A stretch of DNA of 62,041 nucleotides from Bacillota bacterium (lineage in GTDB: Bacteria; Bacillota; Clostridia; Lachnospirales; Lachnospiraceae), in the NCBI GenBank assembly GCA_023435645.1, contig JAEYRK010000006.1:1-62041 (forward strand). Direction: 5' to 3'. The position numbers and the translations under genes were made by a program. Shown here piece by piece: positions 40,600 through 49,735 of this stretch. Numbering within the stretch: the stretch's first letter is position 1; every line of letters begins with the position of its first letter. The notes beneath the pieces are model-generated. The model was not told where the DNA came from and made no database searches. It saw only the letters and a program-made list of their open reading frames with translations.

Positions 40600-42102
40600 A
40601 TGAGTGAAATAAAGCATATCTATGATGATTTATATATTTTTGAAATGGCAAACAGCCATCAGGGCAGTCTGGAGCATGGAATAGATATTATCACAGCCAT
40701 GAGCAGGATTGCCAGGAAATATAATATCAAGGCAGCAGTTAAGCTCCAGTTCCGCAACCTGGATACCTTCATTCATCCGGATTATGTGGAGCGGAGGGAT
40801 GTGAACCATATCCCCAGGTTCTTAAGCACCCGTCTCGGCTATGAGCAATTTGGCCAGCTTGTCGATGCAATTCACGAGGAAGGGATGATTGCAATCAGTA
40901 CCCCGTTTGATGAGGATGGTGTTGAATGGTGTATGGATATGGGAATCGACATCATCAAGGTGGCAAGCTGCAGTGCCATGGATTGGCCCTTATTGACGAA
41001 GATAGCACAGACACAGAAGCCCGTCATTATATCCACCGGTGGTAAGACTCTGTCGGATATTGACAAGATCTATAACTTCTTTACCCATAGAAAATGTGAA
41101 TTTGCATTTCTGCATTGTGTAGCAGAATATCCTGCTCCGAAGGAGAGACTTCAGTTGGATTTTATCAGCAGAATGAAGCGCCGGTATCCTGAGGTGACCA
41201 TCGGCTATTCCGGCCACGAGGAACCTGATGATCATATCGTTCCGATGCTGGCAGTCTCCAAAGGCGCAAGAATCCTGGAGAGGCATGTGGGACTTCCGAC
41301 GGAAACCATCACCTTGAACGCTTACTCCATGAATCCGGAGCAGGCGGACCGCTGGGTGAAGGCATCCCTGGAGGCTAAGACCATATGCGAAATGAAGAAG
41401 GATAACACCAAATATGTCAGCCAGGAGGAAGTGGACTCCTTACATTCCCTGATGAGAGGTGTATATCTGAAGCGCGATATCAAGCAGGGAGAATTAATCC
41501 TTGCAGAGGACATCTTCTTCGCCATGCCCTGTGGTGACAGACAGATGCCCAGTGGTGATTTTAATGAAGGCATAACTGCCAGCAAGGATTATAAAAAGAA
41601 CGAGCCCTTAATGGAGAAGAGAACGATTACGGACATTGGGTTAGTACGGAGCGTAGTTCATGATGCCAAAGGTATGCTGTATGAAGCGGGGATTGCGCTT
41701 GGCAGCAGCTTTGAGGTGGAGCTTTCCCATCATTATGGAATGAAGCATTTCCGCCAGGTTGGTGCTATTATCATCAGTATCATCAATCGGGAATACTGTA
41801 AGAAGCTCCTGGTCATTCTGCCGGGCCAGAAGCATCCGGTACATATGCACAAGGTGAAGGAGGAGACCTTCCAGCTGCTGTATGGAGACCTGGAGATTAA
41901 CATTGAAGGAAATGAGAGAACCTTAAGGCCCGGAGACATTCAAACTGTCCTCAGGGAACAAAAACACTCCTTTACCTCTGTGAATGGGGCTATCTTCGAG
42001 GAGATCTCCACTACCCATGTTAAGAATGACTCCTATTACGAGGATCCTACTATCAGAGCATTGGATCCGATTGAGAGAAAGACCATATTAAAGAAGTGGT
42101 AA
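40600..42102 (+). CDS. NeuB-type nonulosonate synthase with SAF and cupin domains
   Basis: This 500-residue fusion has three parts. Residues 1-270 form the NeuB TIM barrel that condenses phosphoenolpyruvate with a hexose derivative: YIFEMANSHQGSLEHG, AAVKLQFRNLD, STPFDEDGVEWCMDMGIDII, KVASCSAMDWPLLTKIA and GYSGHEEPDDHIVPMLAVSK. Residues about 280-350 are an SAF/antifreeze-like domain (SLMRGVYLKRDIKQGELIL). Residues about 365-500 are a cupin with HPVHMHKVKEE, the metal-binding His cluster, and LRPGDIQTVLREQKHSF. Usual NeuB enzymes have only the first two. The product could be a sialic, legionaminic or pseudaminic-type acid or KDN. AGGAGG is nine bases upstream. Confidence 0.9.
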   Translation: MSEIKHIYDDLYIFEMANSHQGSLEHGIDIITAMSRIARKYNIKAAVKLQFRNLDTFIHPDYVERRDVNHIPRFLSTRLGYEQFGQLVDAIHEEGMIAISTPFDEDGVEWCMDMGIDIIKVASCSAMDWPLLTKIAQTQKPVIISTGGKTLSDIDKIYNFFTHRKCEFAFLHCVAEYPAPKERLQLDFISRMKRRYPEVTIGYSGHEEPDDHIVPMLAVSKGARILERHVGLPTETITLNAYSMNPEQADRWVKASLEAKTICEMKKDNTKYVSQEEVDSLHSLMRGVYLKRDIKQGELILAEDIFFAMPCGDRQMPSGDFNEGITASKDYKKNEPLMEKRTITDIGLVRSVVHDAKGMLYEAGIALGSSFEVELSHHYGMKHFRQVGAIIISIINREYCKKLLVILPGQKHPVHMHKVKEETFQLLYGDLEINIEGNERTLRPGDIQTVLREQKHSFTSVNGAIFEEISTTHVKNDSYYEDPTIRALDPIERKTILKKW

Positions 42103-42138
42103 CAAATGATATTGATTAGATAGAAATCTTATTCCGGG

Positions 42139-43359
42139 ATGGACATATGGAACATGAAGAATCTATGGAAGAAAATCAAATATTGGGGACAGCTGCTGTC
42201 ATTACCACTCTATGGATTGTCCTATCTCATGCCCAGAAACAAGAAGCTATGGGTGATGGGAAGCACCTTCGGGACACGCTTTGCAGATAATCCCAAGTAT
42301 TTCTATTTGTATCTGAAGCAATATAGGTCAGAGCAGGTTCGTACTATTTGGATATCTAAGAGCAAAGAGATAATTCACTTCTTAAAGGAGAACCAGCTGG
42401 AAGGCTATTATCTCTACAGCATCAGAGGAATATGGTATTCCTTACGGGCTAAAGTGTATCTTTACGATAATTATTCCAAGGATATCTGCTTTTCTCTATC
42501 CGGCGGAGCAGTTAAGATTAACCTTTGGCACGGAATACCCCTGAAGAAGATTCAGAAGGATAATCTTTTTGACCACATAAGAAATCCCAGGACAAAATGG
42601 GAAGACCTCAGATCGATCCCAAGAAGAATATCCGATGAGAAGCCCTCGGATTATGTACTGGCAACCTCGGATTACTTGAAGCCGTATTTTGCCTCAGCGT
42701 TTCAAACAAAGAGAGTTTTGATTAGCGGATACCCTAGAAACGACTGTATCCTGCATCAGGACCTGGGCTTAATCTCAACCAAGCAGGAGCAAAGGACTTT
42801 GGAGAAGGTCAGGGCTTTAAAACCGAACAAGAGACTGGTTCTATATATGCCTACCTTCCGGGAAAGTGAGATCAAGTTCTTTGATGTAATGGATCTGAAA
42901 CGGTTTGAACAATATCTTAAGAAGAAAAACATGGTTTTTCTGGTGAAGCTTCATCCAAAGTCAAAGTTATATGCTAAATTCTCGGCAATGGAGGGCGAGA
43001 ACATCCTAATCACTGACCCGTCTGAGGATCCTTATCCCTTGCTAAAACATGTGGAGCTCCTGATTACAGATTATTCCTCCATATATTTTGACTTTCTACT
43101 TACCGGAAAGCCCATTCTGTTCTTTGCCTATGACTTGTCGGAATATCGGAAGGATTCAAGGGAAATGTACTTTGATTATGATACCTTCACACCGGGGAAG
43201 AAGGTGTATACCGAGGAGGAATTGGAAGCGGCAATGACACTGGAGGAGGACCAATATATCAAGGACAGGCAAAAGCTGCGTGATCTGGTCTTTCATCCAG
43301 AACGTAATGCCTATGGAAGTGAGTGCTTATATCAAGAGATATGGAAATTACTAAACTAA
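42139..43359 (+). CDS. CDP-glycerol glycerophosphotransferase-like protein (TagB/TagF type), first copy
   Basis: This 406-residue protein is of the teichoic-acid polymerase/primase family that transfers alditol-phosphate from a CDP-alditol. The two catalytic motifs are visible: WHGIPLKKIQKD near residue 133 (His-Gly) and LLITDYSSIYFDF near residue 310 (Asp-Tyr-Ser-Ser), with LKLHPKS-type residues (VKLHPKSKLY) between. It has no signal peptide; family members attach peripherally to the membrane. It is followed by the TarI-like gene. It could make a short alditol-phosphate side chain on a glycan rather than wall teichoic acid. The start is ATG 42139; a weak upstream site leaves 42154 possible. 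Confidence 0.88.
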   Translation: MDIWNMKNLWKKIKYWGQLLSLPLYGLSYLMPRNKKLWVMGSTFGTRFADNPKYFYLYLKQYRSEQVRTIWISKSKEIIHFLKENQLEGYYLYSIRGIWYSLRAKVYLYDNYSKDICFSLSGGAVKINLWHGIPLKKIQKDNLFDHIRNPRTKWEDLRSIPRRISDEKPSDYVLATSDYLKPYFASAFQTKRVLISGYPRNDCILHQDLGLISTKQEQRTLEKVRALKPNKRLVLYMPTFRESEIKFFDVMDLKRFEQYLKKKNMVFLVKLHPKSKLYAKFSAMEGENILITDPSEDPYPLLKHVELLITDYSSIYFDFLLTGKPILFFAYDLSEYRKDSREMYFDYDTFTPGKKVYTEEELEAAMTLEEDQYIKDRQKLRDLVFHPERNAYGSECLYQEIWKLLN

Positions 43360-43376
43360 CGAGGGAAGGGTAGCCT

Positions 43377-44096
43377 ATGAATACAGTTTTGATTTTTGCA
43401 GGCGGTGTCGGAACCAGGATGAAGAGTAATACGACTCCAAAGCAATTCCTGAAGCTACATGGTAAGGATATCATTATTCATACCATAGAGCACTTTGAAT
43501 ATCATCCTGAAATCGATGCGATTGTTGTGGTATGTATCTCCTCCTGGATTCCATATCTAAAGGGCGTTTTAAAGCAGTATGCCATAACTAAGGTAAAATG
43601 GATTGTTGAAGGCGGAAATTCCGGACAGGAATCCATTTATAACGGCCTTGTAATGTTGGAAAAGAAATGTCCTGAGGATACCATTGTATTGGTTCATGAC
43701 GGAGTAAGACCTTTGATCAATGATCAGGTAATCACAGATAATATTGCCTCCGTGAGGCAATGCGGATCGGCGATTACGGTCGCTCCCTCGGTGGAGACAG
43801 TGATAACCGTGAATGAGGAGGGGAATATTGACCGTATCAATGACAGAAGCAGGAGTATGATGGCAAAAGCTCCACAGAGCTTTTATCTGAAGGATTTGTT
43901 AGAAGCCCATAGGAGTGCCATCTCTGAAGGAAGAAAGGATTTTATAGATTCTGCATCGATTATGAGCCATTATGGATATTCACTGAAAACCGTTGCAGGG
44001 CCCTATGAGAACATTAAGATTACAACACCCTCTGATTATTACATATTCCGGGCAATTAGTGAAGCAAGAGAGAATTCCCAGATTTTTGGATTTTAA
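43377..44096 (+). CDS. IspD/TarI-type cytidylyltransferase (alditol-phosphate)
   Basis: This 239-residue nucleotidyltransferase is of the IspD superfamily. It has the nucleotide-binding FAGGVGTRMKSNTTPKQFL at residues 7-25, EGGNSGQESIYNGL, VHDGVRPLI near residue 105 and KAPQSFYLKDLLEAH. Related enzymes are IspD (2-C-methylerythritol-4-phosphate), TarI (ribitol-5-phosphate) and capsule-locus paralogues. TarI-like is favoured by the neighbouring CDP-alditol transferases. No TarJ-type alcohol dehydrogenase lies beside it; the next gene is an SDR epimerase-like enzyme. The start follows GAAGGG. Spacing of 17 bases to the previous gene suggests one operon. Confidence 0.85.
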   Translation: MNTVLIFAGGVGTRMKSNTTPKQFLKLHGKDIIIHTIEHFEYHPEIDAIVVVCISSWIPYLKGVLKQYAITKVKWIVEGGNSGQESIYNGLVMLEKKCPEDTIVLVHDGVRPLINDQVITDNIASVRQCGSAITVAPSVETVITVNEEGNIDRINDRSRSMMAKAPQSFYLKDLLEAHRSAISEGRKDFIDSASIMSHYGYSLKTVAGPYENIKITTPSDYYIFRAISEARENSQIFGF

Positions 44097-44120
44097 AATA
44101 CTAGGATTGGCAGTGATGGA

Positions 44121-45197
44121 ATGGAAGAAAAGTTCATAACAACAAGGGATCAAATACTGGATGAGGATATTTTAAATATTGCAGAGAGTAACCTGCCTCT
44201 GGAACAGCTGGACAATCGGACAGTACTCGTTACAGGGGCTTCCGGTATGATTGGCTCTCAGTTGGTCAAAGCGTTATTGCGCTGTAATAACGTCAGACAT
44301 ACCAATATCAGAGTGCTTGCTCTGGTACGAAGCATGGATAAGGCAAAATCGGTGTTCGAGCCCTTTCTGTCTGATGAGAGGCTTAGGCTGGTGAAGGGAG
44401 ATATCCTTTCTAAGCTTTCATTCTCTGAAACAATTGATTACATCATTCATGGGGCCAGTGTTACGGGCTCCAGGGAATTTGTAGAATCACCGGTGGATAC
44501 CATAAGGACTGCTGTTGCAGGTAGTATGAACCTGTTGGAATTAGCCAGGAGGAACCGGGTGAAGAGCTTTGTATATCTGTCCTCCTTGGAGGTCTATGGA
44601 GTAACAGACCCAGATTTGGAAACGGTTAAGGAAGAGGATTATGGGTACCTGAATCCGCTCAGTGTGAGAAGCAGCTATTCCGAGAGCAAACGAATGGTGG
44701 AATGCTTATGTGTAGCCTACCATAAGCAGCATGGTGTTCCGGTAAGGATCGCCCGGCTCTCGCAGACCTTTGGCGCAGGTGTGGACTATGAGGATGGCAG
44801 GGTATATGCTCAGTTTGCCCGAAGCATTATAGAAGGGAAGGATATTGTGCTTCATACGAAGGGAGATACCGTCCGTAATTATTGCTATACCAGGGATGCC
44901 CTCAAGGCTATCCTGTGTATCTTGGTGAAGGGGGCAGATGGTGTGGCCTATAATGTAGCGAATGAAACAACAGCATGCTCCATTAGAGACATGGCAGAGC
45001 TATTAATGAAACAGTATCCGAATTCCGGCAGCAGGCTTCGTTATGAAATTGAGGACGGGCAGAACTTCGGGTATAACCCGACTGTGAAGATTAAACTGGA
45101 CACAACAAAGCTTCAAGCCCTGGGTTGGGAGGCCGAGGTCCCCTTAGGGGAGATGTTTGACAGAATGATCATAAGCATGAGAAGCCGGAGTATCTGA
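44121..45197 (+). CDS. NAD-dependent epimerase/dehydratase, probably in CDP-alditol formation
   Basis: This 358-residue extended SDR has the cofactor motif GASGMIG at residues 39-45, the catalytic serine region YLSSLEVYG at 152-160 and Tyr186/Lys190 (YSESK). An N-terminal extension of about 30 residues (ITTRDQILDEDILNIAESNL) precedes the Rossmann fold. IspD-like plus SDR pairs occur in pneumococcal capsule loci that make CDP-arabinitol, so a reductase or epimerase acting on the CDP-linked sugar is one reading. A nucleotide-sugar epimerase for another donor is an alternative. It lies 24 bases after the cytidylyltransferase, with no strong ribosome-binding site visible. Confidence 0.85.
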   Translation: MEEKFITTRDQILDEDILNIAESNLPLEQLDNRTVLVTGASGMIGSQLVKALLRCNNVRHTNIRVLALVRSMDKAKSVFEPFLSDERLRLVKGDILSKLSFSETIDYIIHGASVTGSREFVESPVDTIRTAVAGSMNLLELARRNRVKSFVYLSSLEVYGVTDPDLETVKEEDYGYLNPLSVRSSYSESKRMVECLCVAYHKQHGVPVRIARLSQTFGAGVDYEDGRVYAQFARSIIEGKDIVLHTKGDTVRNYCYTRDALKAILCILVKGADGVAYNVANETTACSIRDMAELLMKQYPNSGSRLRYEIEDGQNFGYNPTVKIKLDTTKLQALGWEAEVPLGEMFDRMIISMRSRSI

Positions 45198-45237
45198 GGT
45201 CTGTAAGATAATCTACCAACCCCTTGTCGGAGGAACT

Positions 45238-46401
45238 ATGAAGAAAGAAAACCACCTTTTAAACCTTAGGATTACAAGTCTTTTCTACCTGTTCAGACTG
45301 CTCCCTGTGAAGCGCAATAAAATAGTATTCTGTAATTATGTAGGAAAGGGTTATGGCTGTAATCCCAAATATATTGCCGAAGAAATTATAAAAAGAAATA
45401 GAGGTTGGGATCTGGTCTGGCTGACGGATTTCCCGACGGCTCCTTTTCCGAAAGAAATCCGTACTGTGAAATATGAATCGACAAAGGCTGTCTATGAGCT
45501 GGCTACTGCCAAGGTATGGGTGGATAATCAGAGAAAGCTTCCCCGCTATAAGAAGAGAAAATCTCAGTGCTTTATAGAGACCTGGCATGGTGGTGGTGGG
45601 CCGATGAAGAAAATCGGGGCGGATAATCCAAGGAATTTTGATAATAAACCCTACGCTAAGACATCTAGGCATATGGATAAAATCGTCAATGTAATGATAT
45701 CAAATAGCTCCTGCTGTACCAGCATTTACCGCAGCGCTTTTCTATACACCGGGAAGATCATGGAATGCGGTTATCCGAGAAACGATATTCTGTTTCAGGA
45801 TAACAGCAGGGTCAGATCGAAGATGTATGACTTTTTTCACCTACCCTCCGAGCATAAGACTGTTCTATATGCTCCTACCTACCGGAACAGTCGTGATCTA
45901 GATCATTATAAGCTGGATACCGAACGGTTGCTTAAGACACTGGGGCGAAGATTTGGTGGTACCTGGACGGTGCTACTCCGCTTGCATCCTACGATGATTA
46001 CAAAAGCTGAGGAGGCCGTCTATAGTGACCGGGTATTAAACGCCACTGTCTATGATGATATGCAGGAGCTGCTGGCGGGCTCCGACCTGCTGATATCCGA
46101 TTATTCCAGTGTCATCAGTGAATTTGCACTGACCGGAAAGCCGGTGTTCCTATTCGCAACTGATGTATATGAGTACGCAGTAGAGAGGGATTTCTATATA
46201 GACTATTTTACGCTTCCATTTCCCATTGCGAAAAACAATGACGAACTAATACAGATTATTATGGAATTTGATGCAGAGCTTTTTAGAAGAAAGGTCGAGG
46301 AGTACCTTGCCGGCGTAGGTATGGCAGAGGACGGCAACGCCTCCAGTAAGGTAGTAGATTATATCGAGAATTGGATAGACAATCACGAAGCATCAAGCTG
46401 A
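45238..46401 (+). CDS. CDP-glycerol glycerophosphotransferase-like protein, second copy
   Basis: This 387-residue protein has the same catalytic motifs as the first copy: TWHGGGGPMKKIG near residue 120 and LLISDYSSVISEF near residue 288, with LRLHPTMITKAEE between. It begins with a short basic/hydrophobic stretch (LLNLRITSLFYLFRLLPVKR) that may sit on the membrane. The two copies share the family but are only moderately alike, so they may be a primase-like and an extension-like pair, or act on different acceptors. CGGAGGAACT is the ribosome-binding site. Confidence 0.88.
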   Translation: MKKENHLLNLRITSLFYLFRLLPVKRNKIVFCNYVGKGYGCNPKYIAEEIIKRNRGWDLVWLTDFPTAPFPKEIRTVKYESTKAVYELATAKVWVDNQRKLPRYKKRKSQCFIETWHGGGGPMKKIGADNPRNFDNKPYAKTSRHMDKIVNVMISNSSCCTSIYRSAFLYTGKIMECGYPRNDILFQDNSRVRSKMYDFFHLPSEHKTVLYAPTYRNSRDLDHYKLDTERLLKTLGRRFGGTWTVLLRLHPTMITKAEEAVYSDRVLNATVYDDMQELLAGSDLLISDYSSVISEFALTGKPVFLFATDVYEYAVERDFYIDYFTLPFPIAKNNDELIQIIMEFDAELFRRKVEEYLAGVGMAEDGNASSKVVDYIENWIDNHEASS

Positions 46402-46427
46402 TAACAGCAGGGAGGTTAAGTTAATAT

Positions 46428-47771
46428 ATGAAATATGCCATACTGACCTACTCCCATCGGCCCATGAGACCGGGGAGTAAGAATATGCTCAATCTTGGGG
46501 ACCCGATCCAATGCTATGCCATGAGATATCTATTTGGACGGATGGGTGTAAGGGATAGCGATTTAGTAGAAATCAGCAGATATCATACGAAAGACTATGC
46601 GGGAGAGGAAGTGATCCTACCCTTTAATGCATTTAACATGATTTATAATCAATTTGGGCATCCTTATGGAACACTTCCTGTATCCCCTAAAATAACTCCG
46701 GTATTTATCAGCTTCCACCTGCACACCAGAAGGTTTGAGGAAGAGATCATTGATAACCTGAAGGCGCACCAGCCAATCGGCTGCCGGGATGAAGAGACGA
46801 TGATCAACATGAGAAGGCATGGGCTTTTGGCCTATATGACCGGATGTGTAACCGCTTTACTCCCCAGCCGGAGCAAGGAGCCCAAGGTTCCTAAAACCTT
46901 TTTTGTTGATGTACCGAATAGTCTAATGGAACATATCCCTACCGCTTTATTACAGAATGCTGAGTTCGTGCATCATCAGATACCCTTTGAGCGGTCCTCT
47001 GACAGTGAGTTTATGACAGAGGAGGAATATCACAGGTTTTATGGGATGGGAGTAGCCCAGCTGGAGCGGTACAGAGAGGAAGCAACGCTGATTGTGACTT
47101 CAAGACTACATGCAGCTGCACCCTGTATGGCCATGGGTATCCCGGTAATTTTAGTGTCCGATAATTTTGACGGGAGATTCTCTTGGCTGGATAAATACCT
47201 GCCCTTGTATACACCGGATAGCTTTCAAGAGATCGCCTGGAATCCTGAAGCAGTAACTTATGAAGAAGAGAAAAAGAGGATTATGGATATCCTCCTGTGT
47301 CAGATCAAAGGATACGAGCAGCCAGGGATAACTATTCCTCTACCTCGGAGCGAAGGACATGATCGACTCAGTACGGATATTCACTGGCTGAATCATTATA
47401 ATACCAACAGACACAGGCATATCTACAATAAAGGTTATCTGGATGAACTGGCAAAGCTGCCCATTGCCGGGAAAGGTGTAATCAAATATGCGGTTTGGGG
47501 CTTGATTGCACAGACCCAGGCATTGATCAATGCCATTGAGGATAATTTTGTGGATTGGAAGCTGGAGGCAATCATTGATAAGGCTGCCAATGGCTGCTTT
47601 GAAGGGAGGAGAGTTTTAAGACCCTCAGAGATAGAAAAGCTTGACCCGGATATCATTTACTTTATACTGCCGGAAGTGGCCCACGAGGATGCGAGAATTT
47701 TACTCACAAGACTTGGGAGAAGGTTTGTATTAGTTAGTAGGTATAGGATGAACTACACGGCTCGTCCGTAA
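46428..47771 (+). CDS. Polysaccharide pyruvyltransferase-like protein with C-terminal Rossmann-like module
   Basis: This 447-residue protein has two parts. Residues 1-330 resemble the polysaccharide pyruvyltransferase family (NLGDPIQCYAMRYLF at the start, then IGCRDEETMINMRRHGL and VTSRLHAAAPCMAMGIPVIL near 221-245), whose members transfer pyruvate or related groups onto sugars. Residues about 345-447 form a small alpha/beta module with YAVWGLIAQTQALINAI at 354-370 and LEAIIDKAANGCFEGRRV, followed by DPDIIYFILPE. That tail recurs in the next two genes. Loss of the second glycine in the tail (GLIAQ) is unusual for nucleotide binding. GGGAGG lies 11 bases upstream. Confidence 0.85.
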   Translation: MKYAILTYSHRPMRPGSKNMLNLGDPIQCYAMRYLFGRMGVRDSDLVEISRYHTKDYAGEEVILPFNAFNMIYNQFGHPYGTLPVSPKITPVFISFHLHTRRFEEEIIDNLKAHQPIGCRDEETMINMRRHGLLAYMTGCVTALLPSRSKEPKVPKTFFVDVPNSLMEHIPTALLQNAEFVHHQIPFERSSDSEFMTEEEYHRFYGMGVAQLERYREEATLIVTSRLHAAAPCMAMGIPVILVSDNFDGRFSWLDKYLPLYTPDSFQEIAWNPEAVTYEEEKKRIMDILLCQIKGYEQPGITIPLPRSEGHDRLSTDIHWLNHYNTNRHRHIYNKGYLDELAKLPIAGKGVIKYAVWGLIAQTQALINAIEDNFVDWKLEAIIDKAANGCFEGRRVLRPSEIEKLDPDIIYFILPEVAHEDARILLTRLGRRFVLVSRYRMNYTARP

Positions 47772-47809
47772 TGAATCACAAATATGTCTATTGAGGATGG
47801 GCGAAGAAT

Positions 47810-49180
47810 ATGGTTAAGGTCAGCATTATAGTGCCTATATATAATGTTATGAAGTACCTACATAGATGTTTGGACTCCCTTGTGAACCAAACCTTGAACG
47901 AAATAGAAGTTATTCTGGTGAATGATGCTTCTCCGGATGACTCCCATAAGATAATGGAGGAGTATCGAAGCAATTACCCTGAGAAGATAAAGTGCATCTA
48001 CCTGGAAGAGAATATATCGCAGGGAGGAGCAAGAAATAGGGGGATAGAGATTGCCAAAGGCGAGTATCTCATGTTTGTTGACAGTGATGATTGGATAGAA
48101 CTGACTATGTGTGAAAAATTATACGCAATAGCTCTGCAAGGTAACTATGATATCGTGGGATGTGATTATTATCAATACCAGGATGAATCGGGGAATAAGA
48201 GTTGGAACAGCTTATGCTTTAAGCAACAGACCGGTGAACTGGATCATAATAAAAAAACCTCCTTAGTCTTTACTTATGCTTATGCCTTTGCTAAATTGAT
48301 CAGAAGAAGCCTTGTCATAAGCAATCAATTATTTTTTACACCTCATATGAAGTATGAGGATTGTGCACTGACACCGTTGTTTTACCTATATGCCAAAACG
48401 ATGGGTTATGTAGAAGAACCCCTCTATTACTATAATATAAGGGAAAATTCAACAACACATTTGCCGGATATCTGTAAACACAGGGATGTGATAAAGGCAG
48501 CAGAGATTTTCCGACAGGAAATTAGCGCTAGAGGGCTTGAAGAATATAGTGTAGAGGCGGAAGCCTTATATATAAAACTTGCGCATTACTTATTTAAAAA
48601 GGCCTCCAACTGTATGAAAGAGCTTACATTGGACGAATTGAACTACTTTGAAGAGCTTTTTCATAAGCTCTACCCGAATTGCTCCTGCCATAAATATTAT
48701 TATTCAGTCACCGATGATGATGGCAGAAAAATGGCTAAGCGACTGGCTGATATGTTGGGATATCATGAAATTCATAGCTATCAATACTTGGACACAGGTT
48801 ATCAGCATTATTATCGATACTATGATGAGAAAATAAATACTTTTTTTGATTATTGTAATAAAAACATGCTGAGAATTGCTCTATGGGGTGCAGGAATAAA
48901 AGGGAATGATTTTCTTACATCATTTATTGATAAGAAGGATCAGATTACCTGCGTGATTGATAAAAATCCAATCAAACAGGGTAAAAAAACCATAACTGGT
49001 CATACAATTTTGGATATACAGAGGGCAAGCAGGTTAGCAGATATGATTGTAATAATGAATAAGAACTATTATGCGGACAGCTTAAGGAGCATAAAGGATT
49101 TAAAAATGGGAATTAAAGCTTTCAATTTAGAATTATTTTTGCTGATGGAAGACAATAGAGTGGAGCGTTTTATCAACTGA
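47810..49180 (+). CDS. GT2 glycosyltransferase with C-terminal Rossmann-like module
   Basis: In this 456-residue protein the GT-A domain occupies residues 1-230: VSIIVPIYNVMKYLHRCLDS at 4-23, VNDASPDD and the metal/nucleotide motif DSDDW at 91-95, then MKYEDCALTPLFYLYA. A helical linker (about 230-345) leads to a C-terminal module starting LRIALWGAGIKGNDF (354-368; glycines 360, 362, 365), with ITCVIDKNPIKQGKKTITG. The module matches tails in the flanking genes. The ribosome-binding site is weak (GATGGGCGAAG). This gene is slightly more AT-rich than its neighbours. Confidence 0.87.
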   Translation: MVKVSIIVPIYNVMKYLHRCLDSLVNQTLNEIEVILVNDASPDDSHKIMEEYRSNYPEKIKCIYLEENISQGGARNRGIEIAKGEYLMFVDSDDWIELTMCEKLYAIALQGNYDIVGCDYYQYQDESGNKSWNSLCFKQQTGELDHNKKTSLVFTYAYAFAKLIRRSLVISNQLFFTPHMKYEDCALTPLFYLYAKTMGYVEEPLYYYNIRENSTTHLPDICKHRDVIKAAEIFRQEISARGLEEYSVEAEALYIKLAHYLFKKASNCMKELTLDELNYFEELFHKLYPNCSCHKYYYSVTDDDGRKMAKRLADMLGYHEIHSYQYLDTGYQHYYRYYDEKINTFFDYCNKNMLRIALWGAGIKGNDFLTSFIDKKDQITCVIDKNPIKQGKKTITGHTILDIQRASRLADMIVIMNKNYYADSLRSIKDLKMGIKAFNLELFLLMEDNRVERFIN

Positions 49181-49236
49181 GTACAGAACTTGATTAAAAG
49201 GATAGAAAGATTATATAACATATTCAAGGAGGATTT

Positions 49237-49716
49237 ATGATGAAGAAATTAATACTAGCTGTTTTATCGATTGGTGGATTAGCTGCGGTTGGCACCTATG
49301 CCTACAAACGTTCTGATCTCAAATTAAAGGAAAAGGATAAGAAGGTTCAAAAGTTCAAGAATTATTATAATATGACAAATCAATGGCTGCAAATAAGGAA
49401 TCAGGGACGTAGTCTGGAAGAATTTTTTCAAAAAAACGGAATGAATACGATCGCCGTTTATGGAATGGGTGAATTAGGAAACCGCCTTTATGAGGAATTG
49501 GAAAAATCCTCAATTACTGTAGCTTATACAATAGATAAAGAAGCGGATAAAAAATATTCTACTGTAAAAGTAGTAGGAATGGAGGAGGAGTTTGATCAAG
49601 CAGACGCGATTATCGTAACACCGATCTTTGATTATGATGAGATTAAAGCCTCTTTAGAAAGTAAAACGGAGATGAAAATTATCTCCTTAGAAGAAGTTAT
49701 CTATGGGTGTATATAG
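49237..49716 (+). CDS. Membrane-anchored protein with a stand-alone Rossmann-like module
   Basis: This 159-residue protein has an N-terminal hydrophobic helix (about 4-22, KLILAVLSIGGLAAVGTYAY) followed by a basic stretch, a helical segment (about 40-66) and the module TIAVYGMGELGNRLYEELE at 71-89 (glycines 76, 78, 81), then AYTIDKEADKKYSTV. It is essentially the tail of the two preceding genes made into a separate protein. A role as anchor, regulator or nucleotide-binding partner of those enzymes is only inference. AAGGAGG is five bases before the first ATG. The next gene overlaps or nearly overlaps its end. Confidence 0.75.
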   Translation: MMKKLILAVLSIGGLAAVGTYAYKRSDLKLKEKDKKVQKFKNYYNMTNQWLQIRNQGRSLEEFFQKNGMNTIAVYGMGELGNRLYEELEKSSITVAYTIDKEADKKYSTVKVVGMEEEFDQADAIIVTPIFDYDEIKASLESKTEMKIISLEEVIYGCI

Positions 49717-49735
49717 AAATCAGGAGGACATTCCT

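Noticed and set aside
43377..44096. Housekeeping IspD of the isoprenoid pathway
   Set aside because: The superfamily fits, but the context is two CDP-alditol transferases and an SDR enzyme, and no ispF is nearby. A TarI-like role is more likely, though not certain.
42139..46401. Full wall teichoic acid synthesis locus
   Set aside because: TagO/TagA, TagGH export and ligase genes are absent, and the neighbours are flagellin-modification genes.
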